From contig CATZMG010000038.1 of NCBI GenBank assembly GCA_958421655.1, positions 1-20,874 of the forward strand: a DNA stretch of 20,874 bases, in the 5' to 3' direction. Position numbers and translations under genes: made by a program. The notes beneath the pieces are model-generated. The model was given only the letters and a program-made list of their open reading frames with translations. It was not told the DNA's origin and ran no database searches. Of this stretch, positions 6,472-13,093 are shown piece after piece. The DNA comes from an uncultured Collinsella sp. (lineage in GTDB: Bacteria > Actinomycetota > Coriobacteriia > Coriobacteriales > Coriobacteriaceae). How positions within the stretch are numbered: the first letter of the stretch is position 1; each line of letters begins with the position of its first letter.

Positions 6472-7713
6472 CTACGCCTGCGCCCTCGCCCGCTTGCGCT
6501 CCCAACGTGCCAACTTAATCGTCACCAGCGTGAGTGCCCAGGCCACAAGCGAGAATGCGGCGCCCACTGCGCCCACGTACGCAATGCCAATGCTGCTTAC
6601 CACGGCGCCGCCCACCGCGGTGCCAAACGAAATGCCGACATTAAACGCCATGGGTTCAACCGAACTCGCGAGTACCATCGACTTAGGATGGCGGTTGCGT
6701 GCCACGTCCATAAAGTGCGTGATGCACGAGACCGAGAACAGGTACATGAGCATCGCCAGGCTAAAGACAAAGACAAGTGCGAGCGGCATGGCAGCGCCTA
6801 CGGCAAACAGCCCAAACAATGCCGCCGCCTGCAGCACAAACGTCACAAGCAGCGCCTTCATGCCAAAGCGCGCATCGATCCATCCGCCCAGGATGTTCGA
6901 GATTAGGCAGAACACGCCGTAGGCCATAAGCGTGGTACTGGCTTCGACCGTGCCCATGCCCAGCACCTGCTCAAGATAAGGCGTCACGTAGCCGTAGAAC
7001 ACATAGACCGAGCCCACGCCAAACAAAAAGATGAGCATGCCGGTGATGATGCTCGGCTCGCGTAGCAGACCCGCCTGCTCGCGAAAGGTGGCGGGCTCGT
7101 CGGTTTGTCCGGCGCGCGGCATAAACGCCACGAGCGCTCCACAGATCAAAACGGCAAAGGTTAGCGTGCCGTACATGGCCACGTGCCAATCGAGCGTGTC
7201 GGCCACAAACTTGCCGATCGAAGTGACAAAGACCATCGCCACAGAAAACGCACCATATACCACCGAAATGGCAAGCGAAGTTTGCTGCGGGGATAGAAGC
7301 TCAGGGATGTACGTTACACCCACGGCGAGCAGTGCGCCCGAGACGGAGCCCAGGATGATGCGCGAGGCGAACAGCACTTGAAAGTTGGGAGCCAGCGCCA
7401 TGACCAAGTTACCGAGCACAAAGATAATGCTGTAGCACACGAGCAGCTGGTAGCGGCGGAATCGCCCCGTGCTGAGCGCAAGCACCGGCGTCGCGATGGC
7501 GTAGACCAGCGCGAACACGCTGATGAGCTGGCCCGCAGTGGCAAGTGATACGCCGAGTTCCGTCGCCAGGTCGCTTTCGATGCCGATGACCACGAACTCG
7601 GAGCAGCCGAGCGAGAACCCCAACAGCACGAGCAGCGCCAGGCAGAGCTTGGTGCGCGCAGGGGAGAGCGCGGCGGCGGTTGACTTACTTTTAGGCGTGG
7701 TTGCGGCGATCAA
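6472..7713 (-). CDS. MFS transporter, DHA1 (arabinose-efflux/AraJ-like) type
   Basis: A 413-residue, 12-helix major facilitator protein for the inner membrane. The first helix region LLVLLGFSLGCSEFVVIGI, followed by LGVSLATAGQLISVFALVYA and the loop STGRFRRYQLL, is typical of DHA1 efflux carriers related to AraJ and sugar or drug efflux permeases. The C-terminus ends in a basic tail (RWERKRARAQA). No ATG fits the N-terminus. The TTG at 7713 is chosen because GGAG lies 8 nt upstream; the GTG at 7722 overlaps that site and is the alternative. The open frame continues far upstream but only as the antisense of another gene. A short GGGATT-C-AATCCC palindrome (7744-7756) lies in its leader. Substrate cannot be assigned. 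Confidence 0.88.
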   Translation of the reverse strand: MIAATTPKSKSTAAALSPARTKLCLALLVLLGFSLGCSEFVVIGIESDLATELGVSLATAGQLISVFALVYAIATPVLALSTGRFRRYQLLVCYSIIFVLGNLVMALAPNFQVLFASRIILGSVSGALLAVGVTYIPELLSPQQTSLAISVVYGAFSVAMVFVTSIGKFVADTLDWHVAMYGTLTFAVLICGALVAFMPRAGQTDEPATFREQAGLLREPSIITGMLIFLFGVGSVYVFYGYVTPYLEQVLGMGTVEASTTLMAYGVFCLISNILGGWIDARFGMKALLVTFVLQAAALFGLFAVGAAMPLALVFVFSLAMLMYLFSVSCITHFMDVARNRHPKSMVLASSVEPMAFNVGISFGTAVGGAVVSSIGIAYVGAVGAAFSLVAWALTLVTIKLARWERKRARAQA

Positions 7714-7743
7714 GGTTGTCACTCCAATGTCGCATTGATAAGC

Positions 7744-7756
7744 GGGATTCAATCCC
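7744..7756. promoter_or_regulatory. Small palindrome in the MFS leader (possible operator)
   Basis: GGGATT (7744-7749), one C, then AATCCC (7751-7756) is a perfect 6-bp palindrome about 30 nt upstream of the MFS start at 7713. Its position would suit a repressor site. No regulator is adjacent, and short palindromes arise by chance. Confidence 0.25.
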
Positions 7757-7770
7757 TGCAACTCTAACAG

Positions 7771-7803
7771 AATGTGACAAAGGGGCAGTCCCTTTGTCAC
7801 ATT
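7771..7803. repeat. Perfect 14-bp palindromic repeat (GTGACAAAGGG type)
   Basis: AATGTGACAAAGGG (7771-7784), loop GCAGT, CCCTTTGTCACATT (7790-7803) is a perfect hairpin. I recall similar GTGACAAAGGGAC...GTCCCTTTGTCAC palindromes scattered in gut bacterial genomes. A half-like copy (GCGACAAAGGGACTG) occurs at 14525-14539 in this window. It is probably a REP-like dispersed element, though the copy number cannot be counted here. A transcript end for flanking genes is also possible. Confidence 0.7.
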
Positions 7804-7823
7804 GCGCTGCCGGCCAGTCGCCC

Positions 7824-7888
7824 AAACCATCACAACATTCGATGAAAATCTCGAATTCGAGGAAAAGCGTCGAATGTTGTGACGGTTT
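7824..7888. repeat. Nested palindrome: 19-bp arms around a 12-bp perfect palindrome
   Basis: Outer arms AAACCATCACAACATTCGA (7824-7842) and TCGAATGTTGTGACGGTTT (7870-7888) pair at 18 of 19 positions. The 27-nt loop is centred on CTCGAATTCGAG (7850-7861), itself a perfect palindrome. It lies in the 261-nt gap between the divergent MFS and 288-residue protein genes, next to the repeat at 7771-7803. Dispersed repeat or protein-binding site are both possible. Confidence 0.7.
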
Positions 7889-7927
7889 TCGTGTCCGGCG
7901 CGGGTGAGCTTCGGTGTCGTCTGGGGG

Positions 7928-7933
7928 TATAAG
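7928..7933 (+). promoter_or_regulatory. Possible -10 element for the gene at 7975
   Basis: TATAAG at 7928-7933 matches five of six bases of the -10 consensus and would give a leader of about 35 nt. No convincing -35 lies 16-18 nt upstream, so the call is tentative. Confidence 0.3.
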
Positions 7934-7974
7934 ACTAGCGAGTGTTTATTTGCGAGGCCTAAGGGGCGCCCCGT

Positions 7975-8841
7975 ATGGATATCGATAACTTTGAATGGTG
8001 GTATAGCGAGGGTGAGGCTCCGGACGAGGGGTGGGACGAGCCCGCGCCGCGTGACGTGTCGAGCGACGAGGACGAGACCGGCAACGCCGCCGCCGACTCG
8101 GACGCTGCCTCCGACCCCGTCGAGCCCCTGACCTTCGAACAAGCCTGGGCCCAGGCCGAGGCAGACGAGGCCAAGGCCGACGCTACGGCCACGCTCGGCG
8201 AGCCAGCCGACATGTCGATCTCGCCGGCAAAGACCCCGCAGCCGCGCCACACTATCGACCCCGACAGCACGGCATCCTTCAGCATTCTCGACGTGCCCTC
8301 GCAGGGCGCTCAGGCGCCCGCACCCACACGTCGCCCCAATCTGTCTCGCGAGGAAGATGCAGGACGTCGCTCGCCGCTCGGCCCCATCCTTATCGCCTTC
8401 ATGGCCGGCGTTATCGCATGCTCGGTAATTGGAAACGTCTGGAGCCATGTCGAACAACAGCGAAAAGACGCCGCCAAGGTCGAGATGTCTGTCGAGCAAT
8501 CGCTCGGTCGTACGCGCTCGGTACATGTGTCGGTCGAGGTCAAGGACGGCGCGACGTGGGACACCGCGCGCGGCGACAGCCAAATGCTCATCCACATCGT
8601 GGGGCGCACGCTCAAAGGGCAGACGATTGATGAGTATCAATACGTCAATTCCGCTGGTGACGGCATCGAGCTCAAGCCCGGCGACTACGAGCTCACGGTC
8701 GATGAACCGCCCGTCGCCACCGACGGCACGCGCTTCCGCGCCTCAAAGCGCATGGTCCCCGTGAGCTTTAACTCACAGGCGCCCGACACGGTCGACACCA
8801 CACCGCAGGGCGGGTTCGACCTTTACGTGGATACCCAGTAG
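7975..8841 (+). CDS. Unrecognised single-pass membrane protein with an acidic N-terminus
   Basis: A 288-residue protein I do not recognise. Residues 1-130 are strongly acidic, Ala/Pro-rich and probably disordered, starting MDIDNFEWWY. One hydrophobic segment (about 134-155, LGPILIAFMAGVIACSVIG) follows Arg131-Arg132. The remaining 130 residues are soluble and look beta-rich, with phrases such as HVSVEVKDG and ELKPGDYELTVDEPP that resemble Ig-like or carboxypeptidase-regulatory-like folds. By the positive-inside rule the acidic part would be cytoplasmic and the C-terminal domain outside. The ATG at 7975 has AAGGGG about 9 nt upstream. It is followed by the epimerase gene after 113 nt. The topology resembles anti-sigma factors or cell-envelope regulators, but no such motif is seen. 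Confidence 0.8.
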   Translation: MDIDNFEWWYSEGEAPDEGWDEPAPRDVSSDEDETGNAAADSDAASDPVEPLTFEQAWAQAEADEAKADATATLGEPADMSISPAKTPQPRHTIDPDSTASFSILDVPSQGAQAPAPTRRPNLSREEDAGRRSPLGPILIAFMAGVIACSVIGNVWSHVEQQRKDAAKVEMSVEQSLGRTRSVHVSVEVKDGATWDTARGDSQMLIHIVGRTLKGQTIDEYQYVNSAGDGIELKPGDYELTVDEPPVATDGTRFRASKRMVPVSFNSQAPDTVDTTPQGGFDLYVDTQ

Positions 8842-8913
8842 GCGCTCGCCGCTCATTCCGCTATGGCTACTCAATAATCGCCTGCCGTCCCGTCCCGCCG
8901 CCAAGAGTGGGAC

Positions 8914-8936
8914 AATAGCCCTCGACACTATTGTTT
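8914..8936. promoter_or_regulatory. 7-bp inverted repeat upstream of the epimerase gene
   Basis: ACAATAG (8914-8920) and CTATTGT (8930-8936) are perfect arms with a 9-nt spacer, ending 18 nt before the ATG at 8955. TATTGT within it is a weak -10 candidate. An operator is possible but has no known partner. Confidence 0.35.
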
Positions 8937-8954
8937 ACTTTTGGAGGAAGTAGC

Positions 8955-9848
8955 ATGTCTACCGTCACTACCATCAAACGCGGCGGCCTCACCGCGGCCA
9001 TCGATTCCATGGGCGCCCAGCTCACGAGCCTTGCCCTCAACGGCAACGAGTATCTGTGGCAGGGCGACCCCGCCTTTTGGGGCAAGCACGCGCCCATCCT
9101 GTTCCCCATTGTGGGCTCGCTGCGCAATAACACGGCAACGTCTGCGGCCGGCACCTGCGAGATGCCGCGCCACGGACTCGCGCGCATTGTCGAGCACAAG
9201 CTGGTCGAGGTTTCGGAGGACGGCTCCTCGGTAACGTACGAGATTACCGATACGCCCGAGTCGCTCAAGGCGTTCCCGTTCCACTTTAAGCTCAACATGA
9301 CCTATGCCTTGACCGGCGACGCCACCCTCACGCAGACCTTTGCCGTCACCAACACCGGCGACGTGGACCTGCCGTTCTCGGTGGGCGGCCACCCCGCGTT
9401 TAACGTACCGGCTCCCGGTGCCGAGGACGAGGCATTCGAGGATTACGAGCTGGCGTTTACCGAGGCTTGGACGAACGAGGCTCCCATCATCACGCCCGAC
9501 GGTCTTATGACGTTCGAGGGTAGTTACAAGGCTCCTGATAACTCGGACGTGCTGCCCATCACGCACCGCAGCTTCGATAACGACGCCATCATGTTCACCG
9601 ATACCCCGGGCTCCACGCTCACGCTGCGCGGCCGCAAGTCGGGCCACGGCGTCAAGATCGACTTTGAGGGCTTTAAGTACATTGGCGTGTGGTCTGCCGC
9701 CAACGATGCCCCGTTTGTGGCGCTCGAGCCCTGGACCGGTCATACCACCATGGACACCGAGGACGACGTCTTTGAGCACAAGGTCAACACCATCACCTTG
9801 GCTCCCGGCGCTACCGACAAACGTAGCTTTAGCGTCACCCTGCTCTAG
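8955..9848 (+). CDS. Aldose 1-epimerase family protein (galactose mutarotase-like, LacX-like)
   Basis: A 297-residue cytoplasmic beta-sandwich enzyme, expected to interconvert alpha and beta anomers of a hexose or related sugar. Visible family residues: the early strand EYLWQGDPAFWGKHAPILFP (32-51), PRHGLAR with His73, GGHPAFNVP with His146 as likely catalytic acid, and FVALEPWTG with Glu258 as likely base. It resembles the subfamily that includes LacX more than classical GalM. The start at 8955 is fixed by GGAGGA 6 nt upstream. No other sugar gene is adjacent, so its substrate is open. It ends just before two hairpins (9854-9875, 9920-9961) that should stop transcription. Confidence 0.9.
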   Translation: MSTVTTIKRGGLTAAIDSMGAQLTSLALNGNEYLWQGDPAFWGKHAPILFPIVGSLRNNTATSAAGTCEMPRHGLARIVEHKLVEVSEDGSSVTYEITDTPESLKAFPFHFKLNMTYALTGDATLTQTFAVTNTGDVDLPFSVGGHPAFNVPAPGAEDEAFEDYELAFTEAWTNEAPIITPDGLMTFEGSYKAPDNSDVLPITHRSFDNDAIMFTDTPGSTLTLRGRKSGHGVKIDFEGFKYIGVWSAANDAPFVALEPWTGHTTMDTEDDVFEHKVNTITLAPGATDKRSFSVTLL

Positions 9849-9853
9849 AGGTT

Positions 9854-9956
9854 CCGCCGTTCTGACGAACGGCGGGCCGGTCGACGCTGCGCGCCGCCCA
9901 GAGCGACAATTTGTCATTCAAAAGGCATGGCATGACCAGAAGGTCTATGCCTTGCC
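9854..9956 (+). other. Structured intergenic element, copy 2
   Basis: It has the same layout as 4487-4588. A 9-bp hairpin CCGCCGTTC/GAACGGCGG (9854-9862 and 9867-9875) is followed by TCGACGCTGC (9881-9890), identical in both copies. A middle containing AGCGACAATTTGTCATTCA comes next, then a hairpin GGCAT-GACC, loop AGAA (9938-9941), GGTC, bulged T9946, ATGCC. Relative to copy 1 one stem pair changes from G-C to A-T on both sides, which preserves pairing. Here it is nested in 14-bp outer arms, GCGCCGCCCAGAGC (9891-9904) and GCTCTGGGCGGCGC (9977-9990), which copy 1 lacks. Confidence 0.55.
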
Positions 9957-9961
9957 TTTTT
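9920..9961 (+). terminator. Intrinsic terminator of the epimerase gene
   Basis: AAAAGGCA at 9920-9927 pairs with TGCCTTTT at 9953-9960. After one mismatch the stem continues through GGCAT/ATGCC and GACC/GGTC to loop AGAA, and TTTTT covers 9957-9961. It lies 72 nt past the epimerase stop. It coincides with the second hairpin of the structured element, so the element may serve as terminator in this copy. Confidence 0.7.
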
Positions 9962-10128
9962 CATGCCAACTTGTTTGCTCTGGGCGGCGCTCGCCGGCAT
10001 TGCCAAAACATCGGCGTCCCCAATGACTACCGCGTGCCTATTAATTTTTCGAGCTTGTGCTGCGCTGCTGGTCGCTGGCGTATATCCTGTTAAGTCGTCA
10101 GCATACGATTCAACAGGGAAGGCAGATT

Positions 10129-11055
10129 ATGCATTCTCCCCATCAACGCGACGCGCATCCACAGCCGGTATGCAGCCGTCGCATCTTTTTGGGCAGTGCT
10201 CTCGCTGCGAGCGCTTCTGTCGTCGCCGGCGCACTTGCCGGTTGCCAGCGCCCCTCCACGCTGGAAGTAGTTCAGCCCACGACGGGCGGCGGTCGCGACG
10301 ACCTGTCCGATTCCGTGATCGGCAAGGACAAGATCCGCATCGGCATGGAGGCGGCCTACGCCCCGTACAACTGGCAGGTCTCCGAAGCCAGCGAGTACAC
10401 CATCCCCATCGACAACGTGCAGGGCGCCTATGCCGATGGCTACGACGTGCAGATCGCCAAGATCGTCTGCAAGGCCCTCGGCGGCGAGCCCGTTGCCGTC
10501 AAGCAGAGCTTCTCGGGTCTTATCGATTCGCTCAACAACGGCCAGATCGACCTCATCATTGCCGGCATGAGCGCCACGCCCGAGCGCGAGGAGTCCGTCG
10601 GCTTTTCCGACCCGTACTTCATTGGCTACTTTGGCCTGTTCGTAAAAGAGGGTTCCCCCTACCAAAACGCCACCAAGCTCAGCGACTTCAGTGGCGCCAC
10701 GGTGCTCGGCCAAAAGGACACCATGCTCGATACCGTTATCGACGAGATTCCGGGCGTTGTGCACAAAAACCCGGTCGATTCGGTTCCCACGGTGTTCTCG
10801 AACCTGCTGCAGGGCACGTGCGACGCCGTGACCTACAACACCGAAAACGAGAAGGGCTATATGGCCCAAAATCCCGGTATCGTCCCCATCCATTTTGCCG
10901 AGGGCGAGGGCTTTAAGCAGGAGGTCGCGGCAAATGTCGGTTGCCGCAAGGGCTCGGACAAGCTGCTTAAGCTCATCGATAAGACGCTCAAGGGCATTAG
11001 CCAGGAGGAGCGCGACCAGATGTGGGACGCGTGCCTCGACCGTCAGCCGGCATAG
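10129..11055 (+). CDS. Amino acid ABC transporter substrate-binding lipoprotein with a Tat-type signal
   Basis: A 308-residue extracellular binding protein of the SBP_bac_3 family (mature domain about 65-305, beginning KIRIGMEAAYAPYNWQV), which captures polar amino acids for import. The N-terminus carries a twin-arginine motif CSRRIFLG (Arg17-Arg18), a hydrophobic stretch and a lipobox LAGC with Cys39 as lipidation site. It is therefore predicted to be a Tat-exported lipoprotein, which is less common for this family than Sec export. The ATG at 10129 has AGGGAAGG upstream; a longer reading from 10057 lacks one and would bury the signal. It is first in the operon with permease (9 nt on) and ATPase. 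Exact amino acid is not determinable. Confidence 0.92.
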   Translation: MHSPHQRDAHPQPVCSRRIFLGSALAASASVVAGALAGCQRPSTLEVVQPTTGGGRDDLSDSVIGKDKIRIGMEAAYAPYNWQVSEASEYTIPIDNVQGAYADGYDVQIAKIVCKALGGEPVAVKQSFSGLIDSLNNGQIDLIIAGMSATPEREESVGFSDPYFIGYFGLFVKEGSPYQNATKLSDFSGATVLGQKDTMLDTVIDEIPGVVHKNPVDSVPTVFSNLLQGTCDAVTYNTENEKGYMAQNPGIVPIHFAEGEGFKQEVAANVGCRKGSDKLLKLIDKTLKGISQEERDQMWDACLDRQPA

Positions 11056-11064
11056 GGAGGCAGC

Positions 11065-12213
11065 ATGAAAACCATTAATCGCCTGGCCTCCTTTATCAAG
11101 GCCGACCACCGTTATGTATACCTGGGCACGAGCGTTATCGCGGCGCTCGGCCTGGCGTTTAGCCAGCGCAACCCCACGCCGCTGAGCTTCTTGGCCCCCA
11201 CGGGCGTGTTCCAAGATTGCCTTTGGGCGATTCTTTGGGCCTGGCTCGTCGTGTCGGCGGCGGCGCTGGTCACCAAGCTTATGCACTGGAGCGATTATCG
11301 CGAAAAGTCGCCGTTCGCATCCGAGCGTTTCCGTCGTGGAGCACGTTTAGGCAGCTACGTCGTGGTCGCCATCGCGGCAGTTTTCTTTATCGACCGCTGC
11401 GTCATGTCGTTTATCGACCTGGTGCAGGTGAGCATTGTCTCGGATTCCAACCCCAGCGACTTTTTGTCGAGCCTGGTCTACATGACCTACAAGAGCGGCG
11501 ACTTCTTCATTCGCGGTATCGAGATCACCATCGCGCTTGCCACCTTCGGCACCGTCATCGCATTCTTCCTGGCGCTGCTCTTCGTGTTCCTGCGCATTCA
11601 GACCTTCGATCGCGTGGACAACGACCTGGTGCGCTTCTTTAAGAGTATCGGCCGCGGCTTTGCGACCGTCTACTCCACCATCGTGCGCGGCACGCCCATG
11701 ATGGTCCAGGGTCTGCTCATCTATTACGCGGGCTTCACCGTTTTGCGCGGCATGGGCTTCGAGACCGCCCAGGCCAACCAGATCTGGAGCACCTTTACCG
11801 CTGGCCTCGTCACCATCTCGCTCAACTCCACCGCCTACATGATGGAGGTCCTGCGCGGCGGCATCGAGTCCATCGATCCCGGCCAGGCCGAGGCGGCGCG
11901 CTCGCTGGGCCTTTCGCAGTGGCAGGCTATGCGCAAGGTCGTGTTCCCCCAGGGCATTAAAAACGCGATTCCGGCGCTCACCAACGAGCTCATCATCAAC
12001 ATCAAGGACTCGTCGGTGCTCTCGGTCATCGGCGTGTTCGACCTCATGTACGCCACCACCACCGTTGCCGGCGTGTACTACCGCCAGATGGAGGTCTACT
12101 GCGTGGCGCTCGTGGTCTACCTGATCCTGACGCTTGTGGCGAGCCGCCTGCTCGAGGCCTTTGGCAAAAAGCTCGGCGCCGAGGCCCCGGCTACGTTGCC
12201 CAGCTCCAACTAG
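11065..12213 (+). CDS. Amino acid ABC transporter permease with an N-terminal extension
   Basis: A 382-residue inner-membrane permease of the HisM/GlnP type. The usual permease domain occupies about 147-365 and includes the TIVRGTPMMVQ segment (205-215) and the EAA loop EAARSLGLSQWQAMRKVVFP (276-295) that docks the ATPase. Typical members are near 220 residues. Here about 145 residues precede the domain, with probable helices at about 17-33, 50-70 and 97-122, so the protein may have three extra membrane segments. Only one permease gene is present, so it probably forms a homodimer. AGGGAGG before the ATG at 11065 fixes the start. It lies between the binding-protein and ATPase genes in one operon. 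Confidence 0.93.
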   Translation: MKTINRLASFIKADHRYVYLGTSVIAALGLAFSQRNPTPLSFLAPTGVFQDCLWAILWAWLVVSAAALVTKLMHWSDYREKSPFASERFRRGARLGSYVVVAIAAVFFIDRCVMSFIDLVQVSIVSDSNPSDFLSSLVYMTYKSGDFFIRGIEITIALATFGTVIAFFLALLFVFLRIQTFDRVDNDLVRFFKSIGRGFATVYSTIVRGTPMMVQGLLIYYAGFTVLRGMGFETAQANQIWSTFTAGLVTISLNSTAYMMEVLRGGIESIDPGQAEAARSLGLSQWQAMRKVVFPQGIKNAIPALTNELIINIKDSSVLSVIGVFDLMYATTTVAGVYYRQMEVYCVALVVYLILTLVASRLLEAFGKKLGAEAPATLPSSN

Positions 12214-12235
12214 GCTCAAGACGAGGAGAATCATC

Positions 12236-13021
12236 ATGGCAGATACCGCCATTACCGGCGTTGCGGCCGCCGCACAGACCAATAAGCCGCTCATCCGCGT
12301 CGAGGGCCTGCGCAAGAGCTTCGGCTCGCTCGAGGTACTCAAGGGCATCGACCTGTCCGTCAATCCCGGCGAGGTCGTCACCATTATCGGCGCCTCGGGC
12401 TCGGGCAAGTCGACCTTCCTGCGCTGCCTCAACCTGCTCGAGACCCCGGACGCGGGCCACATTTGGTTCCACGGCCAGGACCTCACGGCCGAGCGCTGCA
12501 ACATCAACAAGCTGCGCGAGGACATCGGCATGGTGTTCCAGGGCTTTAACCTGTTCAACAACATGGATGTGCTCGACAACTGCACGCTCGCGCCCGTCAC
12601 GCTCAAAAAGATGAGCAAGGCCGAGGCCGAGAAGGTCGCGATGGAGCATCTGACGAGCGTGGGGCTCGAGAAGTTCGCGCACGCCGCCGTGGGTCGCCTG
12701 TCCGGCGGCCAAAAGCAGCGCGTTGCCATCGCTCGTGCCCTATGCATGAATCCGCAGATCATGCTGTTCGACGAGCCGACCTCCGCACTCGACCCCGAGA
12801 TCGTGGGAGAGGTGCTCGAGGTCATGCGCAAGCTCGCTGCCGACGGCATGACCATGGTCGTCGTCACGCACGAGATGGCCTTTGCCCGCACGGTGTCCGA
12901 CCGCGTGGTCTTTATGGACAAGGGCGTAGTGCTCGAGGATGCCGCGCCGGCCGAGCTCTTCGGCAACCCCAAACACCAGCGTACCCGCGAGTTCCTCTCG
13001 CGTTATCTCGAGGACAAATAA
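12236..13021 (+). CDS. Amino acid ABC transporter ATP-binding protein (GlnQ/HisP-like)
   Basis: A 261-residue cytoplasmic ATPase that drives the importer encoded just upstream. All motifs are intact: Walker A GASGSGKST (52-60), Q-loop Gln102 in VFQGFNLF, signature LSGGQ (155-159), Walker B LFDEP with Asp179-Glu180, D-loop SALD, and switch His212 in VTHEM. This is the polar amino acid subfamily. The first 18 residues (Ala/Thr-rich) precede the usual fold. The start at 12236 has GAGGAG 7 nt upstream; the open frame extends to 12134 only inside the permease gene. The gap to the permease is 22 nt. A GC-rich hairpin follows at 13045-13069. Confidence 0.95.
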   Translation: MADTAITGVAAAAQTNKPLIRVEGLRKSFGSLEVLKGIDLSVNPGEVVTIIGASGSGKSTFLRCLNLLETPDAGHIWFHGQDLTAERCNINKLREDIGMVFQGFNLFNNMDVLDNCTLAPVTLKKMSKAEAEKVAMEHLTSVGLEKFAHAAVGRLSGGQKQRVAIARALCMNPQIMLFDEPTSALDPEIVGEVLEVMRKLAADGMTMVVVTHEMAFARTVSDRVVFMDKGVVLEDAAPAELFGNPKHQRTREFLSRYLEDK

Positions 13022-13044
13022 CCGACCGCAAGCGCTTATGTGGC

Positions 13045-13069
13045 AGGGCCGCTCCGGTGGGGCGGCCCT
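13045..13069 (+). terminator. GC-rich hairpin between the ATPase and M20 peptidase genes
   Basis: AGGGCCGCTCC (13045-13055) pairs with GGGGCGGCCCT (13059-13069) over 11 bp with one G-T pair and a GGT loop. The downstream bases TGTCGTC are not a true T tract. It may act as a weak terminator or attenuator that lets some transcription continue into the peptidase gene at 13094. Confidence 0.5.
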
Positions 13070-13093
13070 TGTCGTCACAATCGAAAGGATGTC

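Noticed and set aside
7714..8640. N-terminal extension of the MFS frame to a 722-residue protein
   Set aside because: The extra part runs through two palindromes and the antisense strand of the 7975-8841 gene. MFS homology begins right after the TTG at 7713, which has GGAG upstream.
10020..10090. Possible promoter for the importer operon (TTGTGC at 10055 with TATATC at 10081)
   Set aside because: The spacer is 20 nt and both boxes are weak, so I do not call it.
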